Assembly: GCF_002873335.1 (NCBI RefSeq) | Contig: NZ_MCUW01000012.1 | Span: forward strand, 124,001 to 188,000 | Reading direction: 5' to 3' | Length of the DNA stretch: 64,000 nucleotides | From: Vibrio sp. 10N.286.49.B1 | Lineage (GTDB): Bacteria > Pseudomonadota > Gammaproteobacteria > Enterobacterales > Vibrionaceae | In this document: in pieces, positions 9,502 to 18,263 of the stretch | Layout of the letters: each line of letters begins with the position of its first letter | Numbering within the stretch: position 1 is the first letter of the stretch | Program-made: the position numbers and the translations under genes | The notes under the pieces: model-generated | The model's input: the letters and a program-made list of their open reading frames with translations, nothing else | The model's database searches: none | Told to the model about the DNA's origin: nothing

Positions 9502-10655
9502 TACAATGTCCCACTCGCGGAGATTCTATGTTCGAGGAACCCTTGTGGTGTGCCCACACTCACTGCAAAAAGCTTCGCATCTCGCGCTGGGCGATAGATA
9601 TTACCATCTGCTTCCTGTTTGATACGCTTGGCATCTTTTGAATCCTTCCAACGTACGATTCGTCCTTGCGACTCGATATCACTAGGGTTAACCCGTGCAA
9701 CGCCAACCGGCTCAGCAAAGCCAAGGCTATATTCAAACACGACCATGGTTTCATCTGGCAAAATACCTGCGTTTTGCCCACGATCTAACGAGATCCTGTC
9801 GCCACGAATACCGATCACTTGCGCCGTCGCGGGCATCTCAGACAACATACGGCTCAAGGCAATGCCAAAGCCACGTGTCGACATATCGTTTAGTACCGCA
9901 GATACCGCATTAGCGTCATAGATATCAAACCCGCCTTCTATTTTCCCAGATTGCATCCAGAATTTCATTTCGTCTAGCGACTTAACATCACCAGTACGAA
10001 CCTTTATCTTACCGACATTTGGGTAGCTGATTTTTTCTTTGGTATAAGGGTCAACAAACCCGACAGTGAAATCGAGACTAAGGTCGACAAGGTTGGTTGA
10101 ACCACCAGTCACGAGCTCGCCGGTTTTCACCGAATCGATAGTCATGGCGTAATCCGGGTGAAGCACGCCATTTTTCATGCGGCTTGCCAACTCACTGTCA
10201 GACATTCCTTGGATAGAATCGCCAAGGAATGAAACCGAACGGTCATCACCGGTCACAATACGAAATCGATTTAATCCAACCAATTGGTTTTCAAATTGAT
10301 TTAATAACTTACGCCCATCATAAGCTCGAACCGACGACAACCAGTCATTGGGGTTTTCAGTATCAGCTGTAATAGGATCGCCCATATACAAACGCAGTAC
10401 TTTCTTACTCAATGGACAGTCAGGATGCTCACTGTTGACTTCAAAAGTACATTTATCCAAACCACGGGTACTGTAATACGCTGGTAACTCGATATCGTTG
10501 TCTTTAAATGCTTCTGGCGCCTTGCCATATTCATAGCCAGATGCCCCATTTTGTGTCGCGGTTTGTAAGCGACTTTCTGCCCTTTCTGTCGATTGGCAAC
10601 CTACAAGAGTCAAGGCAGACAATACACTGAGAGTCAAAACACTACGACGCGTCAT
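9501..10655 (-). CDS. Outer-membrane lipoprotein, CsgG/FlgT-C reminiscent (envelope operon)
   Basis: The chosen start gives MTRRSVLTLSVLSALTLVGCQS, a classical lipoprotein signal with cleavage before the Cys. The 24 codons upstream in frame lie inside the previous gene and would block export. The central part (LLNQFENQLVGLNRFRIVTGDD and following) resembles CsgG/LpoB-like folds. The C-terminal segment, with VIGIRGDRISLDRGQNAGI and then a GVARV strand, resembles the FlgT C-terminal beta domain. It overlaps the upstream gene by 14 nt and the downstream gene by 1 nt. Family assignment is tentative; the lipoprotein call is firm. Confidence 0.7.
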   Translation of the reverse strand: MTRRSVLTLSVLSALTLVGCQSTERAESRLQTATQNGASGYEYGKAPEAFKDNDIELPAYYSTRGLDKCTFEVNSEHPDCPLSKKVLRLYMGDPITADTENPNDWLSSVRAYDGRKLLNQFENQLVGLNRFRIVTGDDRSVSFLGDSIQGMSDSELASRMKNGVLHPDYAMTIDSVKTGELVTGGSTNLVDLSLDFTVGFVDPYTKEKISYPNVGKIKVRTGDVKSLDEMKFWMQSGKIEGGFDIYDANAVSAVLNDMSTRGFGIALSRMLSEMPATAQVIGIRGDRISLDRGQNAGILPDETMVVFEYSLGFAEPVGVARVNPSDIESQGRIVRWKDSKDAKRIKQEADGNIYRPARDAKLFAVSVGTPQGFLEHRISASGTL

Positions 10656-11310
10656 TGTTTCGCTCCACACGGGCTTGAATGGCTTTATCGGCTTCCTCCA
10701 TCTCTTTGATAAAGGCTTGCTCGGCACTGATTAGGCCGTTGCTTTCGCTAATCAAGGAAACACGCGTTTTCATCTCATCATAAACGAATCCAATTGGATG
10801 CTCTTCTGGGTCAATAGCCCCTGTCACCATTTTGATCGCTTCTGCTTGAGCAATTGGTACCGCATTTTCGGCATAGACCTGAGCGACGGTTACCGATTGA
10901 ACACCTAAATTCACCGCGAGGTCTAAGTTAGCACTAAAAATGTCACCCTGGGCTTTGGTATAATCGTCATATTTTTTCTTTAGCTTTGGATCTTGGTCCA
11001 GAAGAACAATAATCTCCTCCTTAGACTTATCTGCATGGATAGCGAAAAACTGTTCTACGTCTTTATGATTTTTACGTATTTCTTGGTACTTCCCTGTCAC
11101 CTCACATTGACGCTGCGCCACCGTCAGTATTGCCATTGAAGCAGTATCAAAAGAAGGCGAATACTTCGTAAAGTCTTGAGTATGTTCCTGACATTGTGAA
11201 TCAATATTAGTGAGCAACTCTTCACGGTCGTCCCAAACACCTACCTGAGTTGACATACAGCCAGTAAGCATGACCGAACCCATCACTAACGATAACAGTT
11301 TAATTTTCAC
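10642..11310 (-). CDS. Lipoprotein of unknown function (envelope operon)
   Basis: 222-aa protein with a lipobox signal (MKIKLLSLVMGSVMLTGC, cleavage before Cys18). The mature part is mostly helical and charged, with a hydrophobic patch around residues 125-160 (NLDLAVNLGVQSVTVAQVYAENAVPIAQAEAI). I do not recognise a characterised family. It lies 3 nt after the preceding gene and overlaps the next by 14 nt, so it is firmly part of the operon. Confidence 0.7.
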   Translation of the reverse strand: MKIKLLSLVMGSVMLTGCMSTQVGVWDDREELLTNIDSQCQEHTQDFTKYSPSFDTASMAILTVAQRQCEVTGKYQEIRKNHKDVEQFFAIHADKSKEEIIVLLDQDPKLKKKYDDYTKAQGDIFSANLDLAVNLGVQSVTVAQVYAENAVPIAQAEAIKMVTGAIDPEEHPIGFVYDEMKTRVSLISESNGLISAEQAFIKEMEEADKAIQARVERNNDAS

Positions 11311-11313
11311 AAT

Positions 11314-12252
11314 TTATACTCCGAGTATATCAATCAAAATGTCCTCACCCACATCATTCAATAACAACTGATGCGTAGCATCCTCTGCCGATTGAAGTGA
11401 ATCAGATGGTGGACTTATATAGTTATAGTGTTTCGTAAAAATTGATTGGTGTTGGCCCTTTTGTCGCAACTCAATCTTTACATCTTCTTTAATTAAGAAT
11501 TTGTTATTTCTCTTTGCGTTCTGACGCTTTACTGATACAAAAAACTGATAATCGACTTCGCCTTCAGTTGCCAAACCCTTTTGACGTAATGAGTCAGACA
11601 ATATTGATGCAATTCGCTGACCACTCATATTGTTAACAACCGTCCAACCACCTAAGGATATTAATACCTTCACCTCTCTATTTATTTGGATGTAGTCATT
11701 CATCCACTGTTTAGATTGGGCGTTGAGTTCCTTTTTCTGCTCTAGTCCAATAAGAATACTGTGCATAACCTGAACCGTATCGAGCTTCTTTTCTAGCAAC
11801 AATAGAGTTCGAATCGAGTCTAGTGGTGTTTGGTTCCGAATCGCTTCAAGCTCAATTTTTGCCTCTGACAAACCTGCAATAATTTTATTTATGTAAAATT
11901 CAGACATCACTGTTCGATTAATACTGATCGTAACGCTTGATTGGCCATCAAAAAATGTGTTGTCTTTAATATTGTACGGGGGAAATGGTACTGAATCGGT
12001 CTTAAGTAACGACGTCTCTTTAAACATTTCATTTATCTCGCCATTGTTAAACTCTGACAATGATTCTGTCGTCACTTGTATTTGTGACGACATTCTTTGG
12101 GCGAGCGCCGCCAATGCACTTTTTTCAGCCTTAATTTGATCCGAACTAATACCTAGACTATAAATGCTTTCACTATTATCTTTGGGCGTAACAATCCCTG
12201 CTGTGGTATGACAAGATATCATCACAGACAATATTATTATTAACTGTTTCAT
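11314..12252 (-). CDS. Exported LPP20-like protein (envelope operon)
   Basis: 312-aa exported protein with an N-terminal signal sequence (MKQLIIILSVMISCHTTAG). A Cys within it (ISCHTTA) is not a convincing lipobox. After it, SIYSLGISSDQIKAEKSALAALAQRMSSQI follows the LPP20 pattern of a glycine-containing strand leading into an Ala-rich helix. A helical middle region (120-200) and a C-terminal alpha/beta part follow. It begins 2 nt after the transglycosylase gene. Its function is unknown; a structural or partner role in a periplasmic complex is inferred only from context. Confidence 0.65.
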   Translation of the reverse strand: MKQLIIILSVMISCHTTAGIVTPKDNSESIYSLGISSDQIKAEKSALAALAQRMSSQIQVTTESLSEFNNGEINEMFKETSLLKTDSVPFPPYNIKDNTFFDGQSSVTISINRTVMSEFYINKIIAGLSEAKIELEAIRNQTPLDSIRTLLLLEKKLDTVQVMHSILIGLEQKKELNAQSKQWMNDYIQINREVKVLISLGGWTVVNNMSGQRIASILSDSLRQKGLATEGEVDYQFFVSVKRQNAKRNNKFLIKEDVKIELRQKGQHQSIFTKHYNYISPPSDSLQSAEDATHQLLLNDVGEDILIDILGV

Positions 12253-12254
12253 TA

Positions 12255-13559
12255 TTAGCTCTCAGCAGCGTAGTCTTTTTGTCTCTTGGTTACTTTTTTC
12301 AAATAGTTGATTGTCTCTTCATACGGTAAGTTATTAATTAAGGTGTCGTAAACCTGGTCTGGCGTCATTGTATTTATTTTCATGGCTGCACTTTTTATTC
12401 TTCTTTCGCCAAACGCTTTTGCTACATTACCGGCACCGGTATTATAGGCCGCAATCACACAGTACTCTCTACTTTTAGGGTCTTCTATCTCACGCAAGTA
12501 ACGCGTGTTTAATATGTCTAGATAACCGGTTCCGGCTTGAATGTTATAACTAGGCTTATATAAATCCGCCTCATTCATTGGCTTATCCACCTTATGAACA
12601 ATACGATTTACATCATGGCCAGCACTTGTTGTTACCACCTGCATTAAACCAAATGCAGGGATGGGCGAGCGAGCACTAGGGTTGAAGCTAGACTCGGAAT
12701 GTATAATCGCCAACACAAGCTCTGGTTTAATATTAAACACTTCACTTTGGTGATATATATCGGATAAATAAGGATCAATCCGCTTCTTTAAGCTATCACT
12801 CGGCATCCTAACTTTTAGGCTTACTACCTTCTTCTTGGGCGTGGCCTCTCGTACAGGGTCGACTTGATTTCGCTGGCTTTCAAAGCTCTTACTGACGCTC
12901 GTCATACGCGTTTTTGCCTGGCTAACCAACTGTGTTTTTTGCGCATCAATGATAGTAGGGTCAAGCTCTCTCCCAGCTTGTTCAGCAAGTAACTCTGCCT
13001 CTTTATCTATCTGTTGTAGCTGTGAATTCGTCTGACTTACGATATCTTGCAGCGCTTGCTTCTCAAAATCTGGATCATAGGTTAATGAGCGCTCAGAGGC
13101 CTCACTAACATCCAAAGTCTCCAGTGACTTTGTGTCCATTCCCGTGTCCGTTTTTAGCGACTCAGTTAATTGTTGATGCAACGCGATTTTCATTTCGTCC
13201 ATATCGACATTGTCATCGACAATCACTTCAATAGTTACTGTTTCTTGTTCGTAATCGACCACTGTCCGAGAGGCATTGCTCGCGTCATAAGCAACCTTAC
13301 TGTGGCTATCTGAAATTTGCGCATCACCCCAGGTTTCTATCGATTGTGACCGCTCGCCATCCCAGCGCTTGATATACTCTTCACGCCATGAAGCATACTC
13401 CAGCATGTGCTCTTTATACCATTCTTGAAACTGTTTCTGTTCTGCCTCTTTAGACAGATACGCACTCTGGACTTCTCTATCCAAATTAGAGAATGGGTTA
13501 TCGTTTGCAAAGGAAACAAATGTTGATAACAATGCAACTGTAATTAAATGATATTTCAT
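12255..13559 (-). CDS. MltC-like periplasmic lytic transglycosylase (envelope operon)
   Basis: Predicted to cleave the MurNAc-GlcNAc bond of peptidoglycan. The C-terminal SLT domain starts near residue 262. It has catalytic Glu289 in IIHSESSFNP, the GLMQVV motif, the AAYNTGAGN motif and the MltC-specific INTMTPDQVYDTL ending. The N-terminal half carries the MltC-type VDYEQETVTIEV strand segment. Between the two lies a charged, probably coiled region (about 160-240). Unlike E. coli MltC it has no lipobox: the signal peptide ends SFAND, so it should be soluble. Inside this operon it may open the sacculus for assembly of an envelope structure. Confidence 0.88.
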   Translation of the reverse strand: MKYHLITVALLSTFVSFANDNPFSNLDREVQSAYLSKEAEQKQFQEWYKEHMLEYASWREEYIKRWDGERSQSIETWGDAQISDSHSKVAYDASNASRTVVDYEQETVTIEVIVDDNVDMDEMKIALHQQLTESLKTDTGMDTKSLETLDVSEASERSLTYDPDFEKQALQDIVSQTNSQLQQIDKEAELLAEQAGRELDPTIIDAQKTQLVSQAKTRMTSVSKSFESQRNQVDPVREATPKKKVVSLKVRMPSDSLKKRIDPYLSDIYHQSEVFNIKPELVLAIIHSESSFNPSARSPIPAFGLMQVVTTSAGHDVNRIVHKVDKPMNEADLYKPSYNIQAGTGYLDILNTRYLREIEDPKSREYCVIAAYNTGAGNVAKAFGERRIKSAAMKINTMTPDQVYDTLINNLPYEETINYLKKVTKRQKDYAAES

Positions 13560-13570
13560 TATATGACCTA

Positions 13571-14299
13571 TTAAGAGAAATACGTATTGAATTCAAATTT
13601 AGTTAGCATCATTTCCAACATCACATCACGTGGAAGCTCTGATACTGTAAACGTATTAATTTGGTTTTCTCTTAGCTTATTTTTATATTGGTTAAATGAT
13701 GCATCATCTCCAAGAACATAAGCTTGGTCCAGTAATTGTATGGTTTCATTACTTATTGATTGGGCCGTATTATAATTGTACATTCCAACCATTAATTGAT
13801 GAAACATAGCATCTCGACCTAATTCCATGACATCGATATAATAATTTGAACTACCACTTTCAAAATGACTATCATCAGGTGACGATATAATATCTTTCAA
13901 TGACTCATCAAATAGTTTATAACCCACATATGGAATGCTCGGACTAAAATCAGTATTTAGCGCTTGGATAGAATAAGCTGCAACTCGACTCTCTTTTACA
14001 GCTACACTCAACATAAACTTACCATAGTTGAAGTAATTAAACTGAACCTGACTATCGATTGACGATGATTTAACCGCTTGAGGCAAGCCAGATTGTAATT
14101 TCACATAGTCAAATGAATGACCAACGGTAATCTTTGAAATCAATAAATACTCATTTTCATTCGTCCATGTTGCCTTGATTTTTTGGTACGTATTGACCAA
14201 AACAGTCTCAGTATCATTCCAACTTCCTATTGAAATAATAACCGCAGCTATTGAAATAATCATCGCCTTGAACTTTTTCAGAATCCCTGTAACAACCAT
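13571..14299 (-). CDS. Membrane-anchored protein of unknown function (first gene of envelope operon)
   Basis: 242-aa protein with one N-terminal membrane segment (residues about 12-27, AMIISIAAVIISIGSW), then a soluble domain with aromatic-rich strands (QVQFNYFNYGKFMLSVAV) and a helical C-terminus. It vaguely recalls the ETEC_3214 domain proteins, but I cannot confirm this. An alternative start at Met13 would leave almost only the membrane helix before the soluble part. It is 11 nt ahead of the transglycosylase gene and heads the operon. Its base composition is more AT-rich than the distal genes. Confidence 0.6.
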   Translation of the reverse strand: MVVTGILKKFKAMIISIAAVIISIGSWNDTETVLVNTYQKIKATWTNENEYLLISKITVGHSFDYVKLQSGLPQAVKSSSIDSQVQFNYFNYGKFMLSVAVKESRVAAYSIQALNTDFSPSIPYVGYKLFDESLKDIISSPDDSHFESGSSNYYIDVMELGRDAMFHQLMVGMYNYNTAQSISNETIQLLDQAYVLGDDASFNQYKNKLRENQINTFTVSELPRDVMLEMMLTKFEFNTYFS

Positions 14300-14483
14300 A
14301 CTATCAGAACTAACTTATTTAAATAAACACACTACTTGGTTGATAATTTTATACCATGACAAATAATGTTATTCAAATTATGTCATATAGGGAACTTGTA
14401 TTGATAATAATATTTAAAGTAACAAAAATTAATATTTCTTTCATTTTCATGACATTTAGCAAGCCATGTCATGAAGGAGTCAA

Positions 14484-14516
14484 GTCATTGATTTTAATGA
14501 AATTAAAATCAATGAC
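14484..14516. repeat. Perfect 15-bp inverted repeat, 3-nt loop
   Basis: GTCATTGATTTTAAT and its exact reverse complement are separated by GAA. It lies about 185 bp upstream of the envelope operon start. No T-tract follows on either strand and it is AT-rich, so it is more likely an operator or leader hairpin than a terminator. Confidence 0.85.
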
Positions 14517-14623
14517 AATAGACGGGAGATTTAGCAACTGAAAATGGTCAAACTTATAGTTTGAATCAAGATCATATTTTTCTTTTTTTTATCGCAAAAA
14601 AATATTAGTTTTTATAACACCAA

Positions 14624-14639
14624 TGTGACAAAGATCACC
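14624..14639. promoter_or_regulatory. CRP-like binding site
   Basis: TGTGACAAAGATCACC matches the CRP consensus TGTGA-N6-TCACA at 9 of 10 conserved positions. On the minus strand a TATGAT -10-like box lies at 14571-14576. The site centre would then be about 66 bp before the start point, a normal class I geometry for the envelope operon. That transcript would carry a leader of about 265 nt. Confidence 0.5.
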
Positions 14640-14904
14640 TTAATTATATTAAACTCATCACCACTTGATTGTTAAGTTGGTCAAATAAGAACATAAATAG
14701 CACACTGCTCTGCGCCTATATATTCGATTTCCTTTCCTCTAATAGTCATTATTAAAATAATCTGATGATTGCTCATCAGCCTGCCTTAAAACAAAAAACC
14801 GAATAGATAAGCAAGAATAATATTTATTGAACTAAGTAGATGTATGGCCAACTTATCAAGAGAACGGCACCTCCAGCATTGAGTAGTGGTTGGACGAACG
14901 AATA

Positions 14905-14940
14905 TACACAAACAGACTAATGTACACATACAGACTAATG
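14905..14940. repeat. 18-bp tandem duplication
   Basis: Two adjacent copies of TACACAAACAGACTAATG differing by one base (A to T at the seventh position). A partial third unit follows. Confidence 0.7.
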
Positions 14941-15033
14941 GATACACAAAATCAAGGCGCATAGCCAAACTAAGCACCTTCCTAAAAGCCTATACGAGTT
15001 AAGGGTCACTCTACAGCGACATTTTAACGAGAT

Positions 15034-15065
15034 GCGCAACGCTGTCTTAAAAAGAAGCGTTGCGC
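15034..15065. terminator. Hairpin downstream of ald
   Basis: GCGCAACGCT pairs perfectly with AGCGTTGCGC across a 12-nt A-rich loop, 150 bp downstream of the ald stop. There is only a short T-run on the plus side, so its role as terminator of the ald transcript is uncertain. Confidence 0.4.
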
Positions 15066-15215
15066 TTTGGGTCGTTTGATGAACCTCGACATAATTTGAC
15101 CGCGGGTTGCCTCGCGATGCTCAAAGCGGCGACCAAAACGACAAAGACTAGCGATTCAAAGGCAAGTTCAAACTACGTTGAGACGTTTATACAAAAACAA
15201 ACGAGCAAAAGGCAT

Positions 15216-16337
15216 CTAAGCGACAGCGAGTGCACTATCATATTGAATAAACGATAGGTCTAGGCTAGTCGCAACGCTTTGGTTGGTTACTTTGCCATGA
15301 ATGACGTTCAATCCATTAAGCAGGTGGTTGTCAGTTAATAATGCCTTTTTATAGCCTTGATTCGCTAGTTTTAAGATATAAGGTAACGTGGCGTTGTTGA
15401 GTGCAAAGGTCGAAGTTCGAGCCACCGCTCCAGGCATATTTGCCACACAGTAATGCACGACCCCATCAACGATATAAGTTGGCTCTGCATGCGTGGTAGC
15501 CTTTGACGTTTCAAAGCACCCTCCTTGGTCAATCGCCACATCGACAACCGCGCTACCGGATTTCATAGCGCTGATCATATCTTTAGTGACGAGCTTAGGC
15601 GCTGCTGCACCTGGAATCAAAACCCCACCAATAACTAAATCAGAGCTAAGAACTGACTCTTCTAGGTTGTGTTGATTGGAATAGACGGTCTTAACTGCAT
15701 TGCCAAATTGTGCACCGACACGTCTAAGTGTATCGACATTATTGTCTAAGATTGTGGTATCTGCCCCCATTCCAACGGCCATCTGCGCCGCATTTACGCC
15801 TACAACACCACCACCAATAATTGTCACCTTAGCCGGGGCAACACCGGCTACGCCACCAAGTAATAAGCCAATGCCGCCTTGGGATTTTTCTAAGCACGCC
15901 GCGCCAGCTTGAATTGACATACGTCCAGCCACTTCAGACATTGGCGCGAGCAAAGGCAGGCCGCCATTTGCGCTAGTAATAGTTTCATACGCAATACACA
16001 CCGATTCACTTGATATCAGGTCTTTTGTTTGCGCCATATCTGGAGCAAGGTGTAGATAGGTGAATAACAACTGATCAGGACGCAATCTGGCGCGCTCTTC
16101 AGCTAACGGTTCTTTTACTTTAACGATCATATCTGCTTGAGCAAACACTTCTTCTGCAGTATCTAAAATGGTTGCGCCAGCACTTACGTACTCGTCATCG
16201 CCGCAAAGGATCCCTAATCCTGCACCTTTTTCTATATAAACCGTGTGGCCTTGCCTAGTGACTTCTAACACACTCGCGGGTGTCATACCTACGCGGTACT
16301 CATGGATTTTAATTTCTTTTGGTACACCGATCTTCAT
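15216..16337 (-). CDS. ald: Alanine dehydrogenase
   Basis: Oxidatively deaminates L-alanine to pyruvate and ammonium with NAD. The 373-aa length and N-terminus MKIGVPKEIKIHEYRVGMTP are typical. The substrate-binding regions IVKVKEP and FTYLHLA and the Rossmann motif IIGGGVVGVNAAQMAVGMGA are present. In this neighbourhood it would regenerate the pyruvate used by the taurine aminotransferase and release taurine nitrogen as ammonium. The gene lies 76 bp after the SDR gene on the same strand and probably shares its transcript. Confidence 0.95.
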   Translation of the reverse strand: MKIGVPKEIKIHEYRVGMTPASVLEVTRQGHTVYIEKGAGLGILCGDDEYVSAGATILDTAEEVFAQADMIVKVKEPLAEERARLRPDQLLFTYLHLAPDMAQTKDLISSESVCIAYETITSANGGLPLLAPMSEVAGRMSIQAGAACLEKSQGGIGLLLGGVAGVAPAKVTIIGGGVVGVNAAQMAVGMGADTTILDNNVDTLRRVGAQFGNAVKTVYSNQHNLEESVLSSDLVIGGVLIPGAAAPKLVTKDMISAMKSGSAVVDVAIDQGGCFETSKATTHAEPTYIVDGVVHYCVANMPGAVARTSTFALNNATLPYILKLANQGYKKALLTDNHLLNGLNVIHGKVTNQSVATSLDLSFIQYDSALAVA

Positions 16338-16413
16338 AATAGATTTCCTTCCTATAGCATTAAATTTCTGATTATTCGTTACGTAGAATGAATTGGATTT
16401 GCTTGAGACAACG

Positions 16414-17196
<783 letters not shown>

Positions 17197-17223
17197 TTAT
17201 TAATTAATTGACGACGCTATCAC

Positions 17224-17958
17224 TTATATAAGGAGCATCCATGCCGCTCTAAATAATGTGAGCGCAGATACAATCAGCAGTAAGTAATAAGCAAGGCTAT
17301 GAACCCTGGCCACGTTCTTATAGTGATAAATCGCCTTGCCGATCAGAACCGAAACAAATGCAATTCCGGTGTAGAGTGCTGGAAAGTCCGGTAGCACCTG
17401 CCACTGCTTTGTCACTGCATAACTGCTGCCAACGGCAAAACAGGTCGTCAAAAAAAAGTAGCTGATTAGGCTGTTACGCTGATGCTCAACACTTAAGGCA
17501 CTGTTACGCATATAAATCACAACTGGTGCACCACCCGCTGACACAGCACTTGTCGTCCATCCTGACATAAACCCACAAAGCAGCGCCGAACCGGATAGTT
17601 TTTTTATCAAACGACCTCTGCTTTTACTCATGATGGCAAGCAGCAATACTGTTGTTGGCACAAGTATGCGCAACACACTATCGGGCAGATTAAATAGCAA
17701 CCAAAACCCGACTGGAATTCCTATTCCCGTTGTTACTAACACCGGAGTTAATGCTGAAAAGTTAGTTTTGTTCCAGCTATCAACGACCAAGGGAAGCGAA
17801 ACAATTAAATCAACCATTAAAACCGCCGGTACCATATCTGCAACGGAGTAAAACATCGATAACACCAAAATAACCAATGCAGAAAAACCAAACCCTGTAT
17901 AACCGCGTACGAGACCCGCGATGACTAACGTAAGAATAATAACCAGGTGTATTAGCAT
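17224..17958 (-). CDS. TauE/SafE-family (TSUP) anion exporter
   Basis: 244-aa polytopic inner-membrane protein with about seven to eight hydrophobic segments and TSUP-type glycine-rich N-terminal sequence (VIAGLVRGYTGFGFSALVILVL) repeated in weaker form after residue 120 (LLCGFMSGWTTSAVSAGGAP). The family exports sulfite and organosulfonates. Here the probable substrate is isethionate (the IsfE role), or sulfite if sulfoacetaldehyde is desulfonated elsewhere. It lies 39 bp upstream of the SDR gene in one transcription unit. Confidence 0.82.
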   Translation of the reverse strand: MLIHLVIILTLVIAGLVRGYTGFGFSALVILVLSMFYSVADMVPAVLMVDLIVSLPLVVDSWNKTNFSALTPVLVTTGIGIPVGFWLLFNLPDSVLRILVPTTVLLLAIMSKSRGRLIKKLSGSALLCGFMSGWTTSAVSAGGAPVVIYMRNSALSVEHQRNSLISYFFLTTCFAVGSSYAVTKQWQVLPDFPALYTGIAFVSVLIGKAIYHYKNVARVHSLAYYLLLIVSALTLFRAAWMLLI

Positions 17959-18263
17959 TGTTTCCTCTAGTGCTTCTTCAATCCTTAACGCTTGTCATCA
18001 GATTAATCGGCTTAGTCAGCTCCAGTTAGTACCAGTTAAGGGTAATTATGGGGTCAGCGAATTTCGGTAGCAGACGAGAGGGTTGAAGAAAGTAAAGATT
18101 GGGCGATATATAGGTGCGGCAGGTCACTAACAGCTTATAATGCGGCGTCTCGATGTAGGAACAAGACCACGAGGACCATGGCCTTATTTTAGTTTGTTTG
18201 ATGGGGAGGGCTTGGAAAGATAAAGAGTCACAAGGTGGCTTTGCTTTAACATTCGACTTTTAT

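Larger units (their letters stand above)
14300..15215. other. 900-bp AT-rich intergenic region upstream of the envelope operon
   Basis: No convincing gene. It holds a 15-bp inverted repeat, a CRP-like site, an 18-bp tandem duplication and a GC-rich hairpin, each listed separately. A 63-codon minus-strand frame at 14786-14977 is partly made of the tandem repeat and looks spurious. Confidence 0.6.

Noticed and set aside
14786..14977. 63-codon minus-strand frame upstream of the envelope operon
   Set aside because: Part of it is translated from the 18-bp tandem repeat, there is no RBS and the Cys-rich hydrophobic product looks random.
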